In this document: one piece after another, positions 6,106 to 11,181 of the stretch
Layout: each line of letters starts with the position of its first letter
How positions within the stretch are numbered: position 1 is the stretch's first letter
Assembly (NCBI GenBank): GCA_016874945.1
Contig: VGSO01000064.1
Span: 1-11,181 of the forward strand
Source: Deltaproteobacteria bacterium
Lineage (GTDB): Bacteria; Desulfobacterota; Desulfobaccia; Desulfobaccales; 0-14-0-80-60-11
Direction: 5' to 3'
DNA length: 11,181 bases
Notes under the pieces: model-generated
Databases searched by the model: none
Told to the model about the DNA's origin: nothing
The model's input: the letters and a program-made list of their open reading frames with translations, nothing else
Program-made: the position numbers and the translations under genes

Positions 6106-6129
6106 AAAAAGGGCGGGGAAACCCCGCCC
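6106..6129 (-). terminator. Intrinsic terminator after the mutase-sucD unit
   Basis: Read on the - strand: GGGCGGGG, loop TTT, CCCCGCCC, then TTTTT. The 8-bp all-GC stem and five-T tail form a strong rho-independent terminator. It lies about 70 bases past the sucD stop codon and about 160 bases before the icd start, marking the end of the methylmalonyl-CoA mutase/sucD transcript. The + strand side lacks an adjacent T run. Confidence 0.85.
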
Positions 6130-6162
6130 CTTTAAGTCACCAATTGGCTCTTTTTTTCTTTT

Positions 6163-6197
6163 AACCGAAAACCGGAAACCGAAAACCGAAAACCGTC
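6163..6197. repeat. Heptanucleotide tandem array, AACCGAA units
   Basis: Five units in phase (AACCGAA, AACCGGA, AACCGAA, AACCGAA, AACCGTC), ending one base short of the sucD stop codon. The same unit as the array at 4672-4694. Expansion or contraction here would change only the 3' untranslated spacer between sucD and its terminator. Confidence 0.75.
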
Positions 6198-6198
6198 T

Positions 6199-7071
6199 TC
6201 ACTTCCCCATTACCTTTTTAACGATCTCGCCCAACTCGGCGATGGTGGCGGCCACGGTCACCCCCGCGGCGGTGAGGGCCGCGATTTTGTCCGAGGCCTT
6301 GCCGCTGGAGCCGGAAATGATGGCTCCGGCGTGGCCCATGCGCTTGCCTTCGGGCGCGGTCTGCCCCGCGATGAAGGCCACCACCGGCTTGGTGAGGTGG
6401 GCCTTAACAAAAGCCGCGGCCTCTTCTTCGGCGGAGCCGCCGATTTCCCCGATGAGCACCACCCCCTCGGTCTGGGGGTCGGTCTGGAAGAGCCTGAGCA
6501 TATCAATAAAGTTGGTGCCGATAATGGGGTCGCCGCCGATGCCCACACAGGTGGATTGGCCCAAACCCAGGACGGTCAGCTGGTACACCGCTTCATAGGT
6601 CAGGGTGCCGCTGCGGGACACCAAGCCGATGGGCCCTTCCTGGTGGATGTGGCCCGGCATGATCCCCACCTTGGCCTGGCCCGGGGAGATAATGCCCGGG
6701 CAGTTGGGGCCGATGAGACGGATGCCGGTGTCCTTCAGGGCTTCCATCACCTTGACCATTTCCAGGGTGGGAATCCCCTCGGTGATGCAGACGATGACCC
6801 GGCATCCCGCGGCCGCGGCCTCCAGGATGGCGTCCGCGGCAAAGGGCGGAGGGACAAAAATCAGGGAGGTGTTGGCCCCGGTGTCTTGCACCGCCTGGGC
6901 CACGGTGTTGAACACCGGGATGTCATCCATTTTTTGGCCGCCCTTGCCCGGCGTCACCCCGGCCACCACCTGGGTGCCGTAATCCCGGCAGGCCCGGGCG
7001 TGAAAAGAGCCTTCCTTGCCGGTGATGCCCTGCACCACCACACGGGTTGATTTATCCACTAAAACGCTCAT
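6199..7071 (-). CDS. sucD: Succinyl-CoA ligase (ADP/GDP-forming), alpha subunit
   Basis: Alpha subunit of succinyl-CoA synthetase, which interconverts succinyl-CoA + NDP + Pi with succinate + NTP + CoA. The product has 290 residues against 289 in E. coli. The CoA-binding Rossmann half shows VQGITGKEGSFHA (13-25); IGPNCPGIISPG (120-131) follows, and the catalytic phosphohistidine is His247 in RMGHAGAII. The open frame extends 15 codons upstream to 7116, but those codons come from heptamer repeats (7081-7104). The ATG at 7071 is preceded by GGAG at six bases, so it is the real start. The gene follows the mutase small subunit by 99 bases and supplies the step after succinyl-CoA. The beta subunit gene sucC, normally adjacent, is absent from the window, and the complex needs it for nucleotide binding. 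Confidence 0.95.
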   Translation of the reverse strand: MSVLVDKSTRVVVQGITGKEGSFHARACRDYGTQVVAGVTPGKGGQKMDDIPVFNTVAQAVQDTGANTSLIFVPPPFAADAILEAAAAGCRVIVCITEGIPTLEMVKVMEALKDTGIRLIGPNCPGIISPGQAKVGIMPGHIHQEGPIGLVSRSGTLTYEAVYQLTVLGLGQSTCVGIGGDPIIGTNFIDMLRLFQTDPQTEGVVLIGEIGGSAEEEAAAFVKAHLTKPVVAFIAGQTAPEGKRMGHAGAIISGSSGKASDKIAALTAAGVTVAATIAELGEIVKKVMGK

Positions 7072-7080
7072 GTTATCTCC

Positions 7081-7104
7081 GGTCTTCGGTCTTCGGTCTT
7101 CGGT
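7081..7104. repeat. Heptanucleotide tandem array, GGTCTTC units
   Basis: Three exact GGTCTTC units (7081-7087, 7088-7094, 7095-7101) plus GGT, lying nine bases upstream of the sucD start codon and directly next to its GGAG ribosome site. On the - strand it reads GAAGACC repeats and creates a false N-terminal extension (TEDRRPKTGD) of sucD. Confidence 0.8.
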
Positions 7105-7170
7105 AAAATCCATCAAGCATAAGGACGCCGATCCCAGAAGAACGGCCTCCTTGAGTGAAAAATGGCTTAA

Positions 7171-7575
7171 CTACCGCTTACGGACGTGTTCCCGGATGAA
7201 GGCGACGATGTCCCGGGTGTCGGTGCCGGGTCCGTAAATGGCGGCGATGCCCGCAGTCTTAAGCGCCGGGATGTCCTCTTCGGGGATGATGCCGCCGCCC
7301 ATGACCAGGACGTCGGAGATGCCCTTTTCCCGGACCAGTTCCATAACCCGGGGAAAAAGATAATTGTGCGCCCCGGAGAGCACGCTCATGGCAATGACGT
7401 CCGCGTCCTCCTGCACGGCCGCGGCGACGATCTGCTCCGGCGTCTGCCGCAGCCCAGTATATATCACCTCCATACCGCCATCCCGCAAGGCGGCGCAGAT
7501 GACCTTGATCCCCCGGTCGTGACCGTCCAACCCGGGCTTGGCTGCCAATACCCTGATCTTCCTCTCTTCCGGCAT
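7171..7575 (-). CDS. Methylmalonyl-CoA mutase, C-terminal cobalamin-binding subunit
   Basis: Small B12-binding subunit of a split methylmalonyl-CoA mutase. The 134-residue product carries the cobalamin motif DGHDRG: Asp17-x-His19-x-x-Gly22, where His19 is the lower axial ligand to cobalt in the base-off form. Downstream SVLSGAH (64-70) and VMGGGIIPEED follow the classic pattern for the nucleotide-tail cleft. AAGGAG precedes the ATG at 8 bases. It pairs with the catalytic subunit encoded just upstream (7698-9377), 122 bases away; together they convert (R)-methylmalonyl-CoA to succinyl-CoA by an adenosylcobalamin radical mechanism. Split large/small genes are usual in archaea and many anaerobes. 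A similar small protein could serve another acyl-CoA mutase, but the neighbour fixes its role. Confidence 0.93.
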   Translation of the reverse strand: MPEERKIRVLAAKPGLDGHDRGIKVICAALRDGGMEVIYTGLRQTPEQIVAAAVQEDADVIAMSVLSGAHNYLFPRVMELVREKGISDVLVMGGGIIPEEDIPALKTAGIAAIYGPGTDTRDIVAFIREHVRKR

Positions 7576-7593
7576 ATCGTGGTCTCCTTGATT

Positions 7594-7649
7594 AGTTCAC
7601 AGTTCACAGTTCACAGTTCACGGTTGACAGTTCTTGGTTTTCGGTGATC
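7594..7649. repeat. Composite heptanucleotide array, eight units
   Basis: Eight consecutive 7-base units: AGTTCAC four times, then GGTTGAC, AGTTCTT, GGTTTTC and GGTGATC. The phase of seven is kept while the unit drifts from the AGTTCAC type to the GGTTTTC type that makes up other arrays in the window. It lies between the two mutase subunit genes, just upstream of the small-subunit ribosome site. Confidence 0.8.
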
Positions 7650-7670
7650 CGTTGCAAATATTTCGACCAC

Positions 7671-7698
7671 TGACTGCTGTTAACTGTCAACTGCCAAC
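7671..7698. repeat. Inverted-orientation heptamer array at the mutase stop codon
   Basis: Four units in phase: TGACTGC, TGTTAAC, TGTCAAC, TGCCAAC, the last base falling within the stop codon of the mutase large subunit. The units are the complement type of the array at 7594-7649. For instance GTTGACAGTT at 7623-7632 pairs perfectly with AACTGTCAAC at 7682-7691, so the mRNA could form a long hairpin between the two cistrons. Confidence 0.7.
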
Positions 7699-9377
7699 TA
7701 CACCAGCGCCGCGGCTTCGTATTCGCCGAAGACGCCGCGCAAAGTGTCGCAGATTTCGCCCAGGGTGGCCAGGGCCTTCACCGCCTGGAGGATGGGGTGC
7801 ATCAGGTTGGCGTCCCCTTCCGCGGCGGCCTTCAGTTCTGCCAAGGTCTGGCTGACCGAGGCGTTGTCCCGGGTGCTCTTTAGTTCATTCAAGCGGGCCA
7901 CCTGCTTGTCGCCCACCGCGGGGTCTACTTTGAGCAGATCCGGGGGCTTGCCTTCCTCCTTCGCCTCAAAGCGGTTCAGGCCCACGATGGTGCGTTGTTT
8001 GGCCTCCACTTCCCGCTGGAACTTGTAGGCGCTGGCGGCGATTTCCTTCTGGATGAAGCCCTTTTCGATGGCCGCCACCGCGCCGCCCATGCGGTCGATC
8101 TGGTCGATGTAGTCCTGGGCCCGGGCCTCGATCTGGTCGGTGAGGTATTCGATGTAATAAGAGCCGGCCAGGGGATCCACCGTGTCGCAAACGTTGGTCT
8201 CATAGGCAATGACTTGCTGGGTGCGGAGCGCCACCTGCACCGCCAGTTCCGAGGGCAAGGCCAGGGCCTCGTCGAAGGAGTTGGTGTGCAGGGACTGGGT
8301 GCCGCCCAGGACCGCGCTCAGGGCCTCGAAGGCGGTGCGCATGATGTTGTTCAGGGGCTGCTGGGCGGTGAGGCTGCACCCCGCGGTCTGGGTGTGGAAG
8401 CGGAGCATCAGGGAGCGGGGGTCCTTGGCCCCGAAGCGCTCCTTCATGATCTTGGCCCACAGGCGCCGGGCGGCCCGGAACTTGGCCACCTCTTCCAGGA
8501 AATCCGAGTGGGAGTTGAAGAAAAAAGAGAGCCGGGGGCCGAACTCGTCCACCCCCATGCCCGCCTTGATGGCCGCATCCACGTACGCGATGCCGTTGGC
8601 CAGGGTGAAGGCCACTTCCTGCACCGCGGTGGACCCGGCCTCCCGGATGTGGTAGCCGCTGATGCTGATGGTGTTCCACTGGGGCACTTCCTTGGTGCAG
8701 AACTCGAAGATGTCGGTAATGAGGCGCATGGAGGGCCGGGGGCCGAAGATATAAGTGCCCCGGGCCGGGTATTCCTTCAGGATGTCGTTTTGCACCGTGC
8801 CCCGGAGCTGGTCAAAGGGGACGCCCTGTTTTTCCGCCATTGCCAGGTACATGGCCAGGATCACCGCGCACGGGCTGTTGATGGTCATGGAGGTGGACAC
8901 CTGGTCCAGGGGGATGCCCTGGAAGAGGCGCTCTATGTCCCACAGGGAGTCGATGGCCACCCCCACCTTGCCCACCTCGCCCTGGGCCAGGGGGGCGTCC
9001 GAGTCGAAGCCTATCTGGGTGGGCAGGTCAAAGGCGACGGAAAGGCCCGTCTGCCCGGACTTGAGCAGAAAATGGTAGCGCTCGTTGGTCTCTTCGGCGC
9101 TGCCGAAACCGGCGTACTGGCGCATGGTCCAGTAGCGGCCCCGATAGGCGGTGGGCTGCACCGCCCGGGTATAGGGATACTGGCCGGGCAAGCCCAGCTT
9201 TTCCAGGTAGTCGAAGCCTTCCAGGTCCAGGGGCGTGTAAACCCGCTCCACGGGAATGCCGGAGGTGTTGAGGAATTCGGCCTGGCGCTCCGGCATCTTG
9301 GTCAGGACCTTGGACACTTTCTCGTCATACTTGGCCTTGGCTTCTTGAAGCTGCGCCATTTTCAAGGGATCGCACAT
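7698..9377 (-). CDS. Methylmalonyl-CoA mutase, large (catalytic) subunit
   Basis: Catalytic TIM-barrel subunit of the split methylmalonyl-CoA mutase, 559 residues, as expected for the separate N-terminal part. Motifs visible: RAVQPTAYRGRYWTMRQYAGFG (71-92) with the substrate-contacting Tyr88, TGLSVAFDLPTQIGFDSD (110-127), NDILKEYPARGTYIFGPRPSMR with Arg218, ISGYHIREAG with Tyr242 and His243, LRFHTQTAGCSLTAQQPLNN (325-344) and GGTQSLHTNSFDEA. Tyr88 and Arg218 agree with methylmalonyl-CoA rather than isobutyryl-CoA mutase by eye alignment. It lacks the B12-binding domain, which is encoded separately downstream. GAGGT lies close before the ATG at 9377, and a TATAAT box is about 30 bases upstream. 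Substrate interconversion: (R)-methylmalonyl-CoA to succinyl-CoA, in propionate oxidation or formation. No epimerase or MeaB chaperone gene is in the window. Confidence 0.95.
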   Translation of the reverse strand: MCDPLKMAQLQEAKAKYDEKVSKVLTKMPERQAEFLNTSGIPVERVYTPLDLEGFDYLEKLGLPGQYPYTRAVQPTAYRGRYWTMRQYAGFGSAEETNERYHFLLKSGQTGLSVAFDLPTQIGFDSDAPLAQGEVGKVGVAIDSLWDIERLFQGIPLDQVSTSMTINSPCAVILAMYLAMAEKQGVPFDQLRGTVQNDILKEYPARGTYIFGPRPSMRLITDIFEFCTKEVPQWNTISISGYHIREAGSTAVQEVAFTLANGIAYVDAAIKAGMGVDEFGPRLSFFFNSHSDFLEEVAKFRAARRLWAKIMKERFGAKDPRSLMLRFHTQTAGCSLTAQQPLNNIMRTAFEALSAVLGGTQSLHTNSFDEALALPSELAVQVALRTQQVIAYETNVCDTVDPLAGSYYIEYLTDQIEARAQDYIDQIDRMGGAVAAIEKGFIQKEIAASAYKFQREVEAKQRTIVGLNRFEAKEEGKPPDLLKVDPAVGDKQVARLNELKSTRDNASVSQTLAELKAAAEGDANLMHPILQAVKALATLGEICDTLRGVFGEYEAAALV

Positions 9378-9406
9378 AGGGCTACCTCGCTTTTGCGGGA
9401 TGATCC

Positions 9407-9412
9407 ATTATA
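9407..9412 (-). promoter_or_regulatory. Putative -10 box of the mutase operon
   Basis: A perfect TATAAT on the - strand, about 30 bases before the start codon of the mutase large subunit, giving a short leader. No good TTGACA-like -35 lies 16-18 bases upstream, so the promoter may be activator-dependent or the match may be chance. Confidence 0.45.
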
Positions 9413-9460
9413 AGGTTGGAATAGTGTAACTTATTTGCCTAATTCAATGAATTCAATTGT

Positions 9461-9478
9461 GGCGGTTCGCGAACCGCC
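9461..9478. repeat. Perfect 18-base palindrome GGCGGTTCG/CGAACCGCC
   Basis: Self-complementary over all 18 bases. It lies about 50 bases upstream of the putative -10 box of the mutase operon. It could be an operator for a dimeric regulator or one of the dispersed palindromes common in this window. The lack of a loop and the GC-rich arms fit a dispersed palindromic repeat at least as well. Confidence 0.5.
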
Positions 9479-9687
9479 CTGCGACCGGGGAAAAATTCTC
9501 GTATAAGAAGATTTGCTATGGCTGACAGGCCGAAGCCGCACGGCAGTCCGCCCCGCCCGCGGGGTATTCTACCGACTATCTACTATGTCAGGCAAACCGG
9601 GGAGTGAAAATCGGGCAATTTCTGATTTTTCTGTCAAAAATTTTCTTACAGGGAGAACACATTTCAATCGAAACCTCAAAATTAAAC

Positions 9688-9711
9688 AGCCCTGACAAAT
9701 TTGTCAGGGCT
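9688..9711 (-). terminator. Intrinsic terminator of the peptidase unit
   Basis: Perfect 24-base palindrome (AGCCCTGACAAA and its complement). Read on the - strand the stem is followed by GTTTAATTTT, a T-rich tail. It lies 27 bases past the stop codon of the 61-residue gene and so ends the two-gene peptidase transcript. The tail is not a pure T run, so efficiency is uncertain. Confidence 0.7.
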
Positions 9712-9738
9712 AAGAAGAATCTTTAGGCTAAGACAGCC

Positions 9739-9924
9739 TTATGAATAAGAAAATATATAGGTTTCTTCTTCGTAGTCAGTAATTGTATAATCAGGGAGAC
9801 GACCATAAGTAATGTAACCTGGTGTTATTTCGGCATATTCTCCTTTTTTAGTTCTTTCAAGAAATTTCACAAGAGATTTATGCTTTTCTTCTTGTTTCCG
9901 TTTGTGGCCATGCAATTTTTTCAT
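9739..9924 (-). CDS. Small protein of unknown function next to the Clp-fold peptidase
   Basis: A 61-residue product of no recognised family. The N-terminal third is strongly basic with many Lys/His/Arg (MKKLHGHKRKQEEKHK). The C-terminal half is acidic and aromatic, with several Tyr (ITPGYITYGRLPDYTITDYEEETYIFSYS). There is no signal peptide, membrane helix or Cys. A TTG at 9942 would add six residues, but a perfect AGGAGG (9934-9939) sits nine bases before the ATG at 9924, which settles the start. It begins 14 bases after the stop of the peptidase gene, so the two are almost certainly co-transcribed and probably coupled. It may be a partner, inhibitor or substrate of the peptidase; this is inference from position only. 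Confidence 0.75.
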   Translation of the reverse strand: MKKLHGHKRKQEEKHKSLVKFLERTKKGEYAEITPGYITYGRLPDYTITDYEEETYIFSYS

Positions 9925-9933
9925 GGATAATTT

Positions 9934-9939
9934 CCTCCT
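9934..9939 (-). promoter_or_regulatory. Ribosome binding site AGGAGG overlapping the upstream stop codon
   Basis: Perfect Shine-Dalgarno on the - strand. It overlaps the TGA stop (9939-9941) of the peptidase gene in the string TGAGGAGG, nine bases before the ATG of the 61-residue gene. The arrangement suggests translational coupling and decides the start of the small gene. Confidence 0.8.
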
Positions 9940-11132
9940 CAAAAAACCAACTTTTTCCCTAAGTTGGCCTCTATATCCCGTCTTACGGGTGTTAAATCAA
10001 TTTTGACACCACAAGGGCAGGTTATCAAGTTATTCACAGGCAAAGGCGTTCTTCCCTGAGCCTTCATGTCAAAATCTATTTTCGGTTCTTTTTTTAATTT
10101 AGCATATAATTTGTGCATTTTGCCACAATTATTGCAACTATGATCAATCACTACAACGTCAGCCTGTTGAGGAGCCATTCCTGGACCGGGAGCGGGTTGA
10201 ACAATTGGGGGGTGAAAATGCCTAAAAATCTTCTCGTCGGCGATGGCAAAAATCTTAAAAACCGTGCTTCTTTCAAAGAGAAATCTTATTACAGTATGAA
10301 TCTTAAACACAACTTCACTTAGCTTAGGATCGTCCTCAATGCGGTTAATTTTTAAGAGCTCTTGCAAATCGTTTATTTTGATAGGTCTCCCATGAGTTCG
10401 CCATGTTTCACGCTCAATTAGTTTGTCAGCGATTTCCTTAGCCCGAGCCTTCTTCATTTCATCAGTGACGGCTATTTTTCTAGTTTCAGTTGTAATCCAA
10501 TTTTTAAACTTATATTTCGGAATCCAATCAATGACTAAATCTTTTGCGTATTGTAAACTATGAACTATTCCATATAATTCTCCTGGGGTAATTTGAGCTA
10601 TCATGATGGCATCAAAAGGATTAAGTTTCCCAGTTTTTTCAGCTTCCGTTTTTTTCTGTTCAATCCAATCCACATAATCAGAGGCTGAAATTCGTGACCT
10701 GCCAAGTTTGACCTGTGCATCTATTGGGCCAAGGCTACCGGTTTCGGTCATGTAAATCTCATGGCCAGATAACGCCATAATAGTACCAGCACTCTTGGCC
10801 TGTCCCGCAATTATAAAGGAAATAGTATCAAATTTTCCGTGGAAAAATCCCACTATCTCTTCGACAACCTCCCCACTTCCTCCTAATGTCTCGATGAATA
10901 CATCTAAATTATTTTCTGGCCTGTCTTTGAGTAAATCGTGGATAATATAGTAATCATCCTGCATAATCATTTTCTGGTCAATTGGCTTATCTCCAGCGGT
11001 GGCATAAATTAAAAGATAACTATTCCTAATTTGATTATATTTCTTAATTAAATTAACTAATTCCTCTTCAAATCTACTGACAGTCCAACCTTCTTTTTCT
11101 ATTTTTTTGATGTATTCGCTCATTAGGCTCAT
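9939..11132 (-). CDS. SDH_sah-type Clp-fold serine peptidase with C-terminal Cys ribbon
   Basis: A 397-residue protein resembling the SDH_sah (serine dehydrogenase proteinase) family, a soluble ClpP/SppA-like crotonase fold. The core shows FIETLGGSGEVVEEI (79-93), the oxyanion/turn region, then the nucleophile motif AKSAGTIMALSG with Ser114, and MTETGSLGPIDAQ (128-140) with an Asp. Residues 150-300 are mostly helical, charged sequence. After a Pro-rich linker (307-322) comes a ribbon with SCNNCG (Cys333, Cys336) and TCPCG (Cys372, Cys374), likely Zn-binding. No signal peptide or membrane helix is evident, so it is probably cytoplasmic. AGGAG precedes the ATG at six bases. It leads a two-gene unit with the 61-residue gene. 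The DNA is clearly AT-rich compared with the mutase block, a sign of separate ancestry. Substrate and process are unknown. Confidence 0.82.
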   Translation of the reverse strand: MSLMSEYIKKIEKEGWTVSRFEEELVNLIKKYNQIRNSYLLIYATAGDKPIDQKMIMQDDYYIIHDLLKDRPENNLDVFIETLGGSGEVVEEIVGFFHGKFDTISFIIAGQAKSAGTIMALSGHEIYMTETGSLGPIDAQVKLGRSRISASDYVDWIEQKKTEAEKTGKLNPFDAIMIAQITPGELYGIVHSLQYAKDLVIDWIPKYKFKNWITTETRKIAVTDEMKKARAKEIADKLIERETWRTHGRPIKINDLQELLKINRIEDDPKLSEVVFKIHTVIRFLFERSTVFKIFAIADEKIFRHFHPPIVQPAPGPGMAPQQADVVVIDHSCNNCGKMHKLYAKLKKEPKIDFDMKAQGRTPLPVNNLITCPCGVKIDLTPVRRDIEANLGKKLVF

Positions 11133-11181
11133 TTTTTTCTCCTAAATGAGTAATAACAATCCAGCGCAATTAAGACATTTG

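Larger units (their letters stand above)
9378..9687. other. Intergenic region upstream of the mutase operon
   Basis: About 310 bases between two - strand units. It contains the putative mutase promoter (9407-9412), a perfect palindrome (9461-9478), a GC-rich stretch around 9530-9565 with an 8-base palindrome CCCGCGGG at 9556-9563, and an AT-rich run to the terminator at 9688. A short + strand frame (9513-9695) has no family features and is not called. No known ncRNA or riboswitch was recognised, though the GC-rich patch could be structured. Confidence 0.5.

Noticed and set aside
6074..6598. + strand open frame of 174 codons crossing the terminator and heptamers
   Set aside because: Runs through a terminator hairpin and tandem repeats, then antisense to sucD; the translation is Ser/Pro/Thr-rich without features.
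6331..7050. + strand open frame (239 codons) over sucD
   Set aside because: Antisense of a confidently identified sucD; His/Gly-rich translation with no motifs.
7072..7116. Extended N-terminus of sucD
   Set aside because: Encoded by GGTCTTC heptamers; the ATG at 7071 has a GGAG site at the right distance and gives the family length.
7594..7698. CRISPR-like repeats
   Set aside because: Units are 7 bases with no spacers between them; this is a simple tandem array.
7995..9413. Long + strand open frame (472 codons) over the mutase gene
   Set aside because: Antisense shadow of a GC-rich gene; Gly/His/Val-rich low-complexity translation without motifs, while the opposite strand encodes a clear mutase.
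9925..9942. TTG start for the 61-residue gene, giving 67 residues
   Set aside because: Would place the perfect AGGAGG inside the coding sequence; the ATG at 9924 follows that site at normal spacing.

Overview
The window looks like a chromosomal segment of an anaerobic bacterium, most likely a Desulfobacterota relative of Desulfobacca or Syntrophobacter. This is inference: it rests on a GC-rich propionate/succinyl-CoA gene set (methylmalonyl-CoA mutase, succinyl-CoA ligase alpha, NADP-type isocitrate dehydrogenase), a B12-binding radical SAM protein, and gene gaps full of short palindromes and 7-base tandem arrays. No rRNA, tRNA, CRISPR array or complete transposase gene was seen.

Layout, left to right. 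Positions 1-385 are non-coding and carry five short palindromes and a heptamer array. On the + strand follow a shortened, divergent aldehyde-dehydrogenase-fold protein (386-1564) and endonuclease V (1680-2354), separated by a nested palindromic element (1561-1674). A small Cys-rich protein on the - strand (2275-2544) overlaps the endonuclease V end tail to tail. A gene-poor gap (2545-2888) leads to a + strand B12-binding radical SAM protein (2889-4373). A 111-bp MITE-like element with imperfect terminal inverted repeats (4431-4541) lies between it and the central block.

The central block is on the - strand and is read right to left: methylmalonyl-CoA mutase large subunit (9377-7698), its cobalamin-binding small subunit (7575-7171), succinyl-CoA ligase alpha (7071-6199), a strong intrinsic terminator (6106-6129), then isocitrate dehydrogenase (5949-4720). 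Together the first three would turn (R)-methylmalonyl-CoA into succinyl-CoA and then succinate with nucleoside triphosphate formation, or run in reverse. The ligase beta subunit, the epimerase and the MeaB-type chaperone are not in the window. Isocitrate dehydrogenase belongs to the same carbon network but probably has its own promoter.

The right end (about 9660-11181) is visibly AT-rich, unlike the metabolic block. It holds a two-gene - strand unit: a Clp-fold serine peptidase of the SDH_sah type with a C-terminal Cys ribbon, followed 14 bases later by a 61-residue protein of unknown function, ended by a perfect 24-base palindromic terminator. It may have been acquired separately.

The most unusual feature of the window is structural. 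Seven separate tracts of tandem heptanucleotides occupy gene gaps (320-361, 4672-4694, 5964-5998, 6163-6197, 7081-7104, 7594-7649, 7671-7698), including every gap inside the central block. In several places they or the palindromic repeats create false N-terminal extensions, so the starts given here are shorter than the longest open frames.
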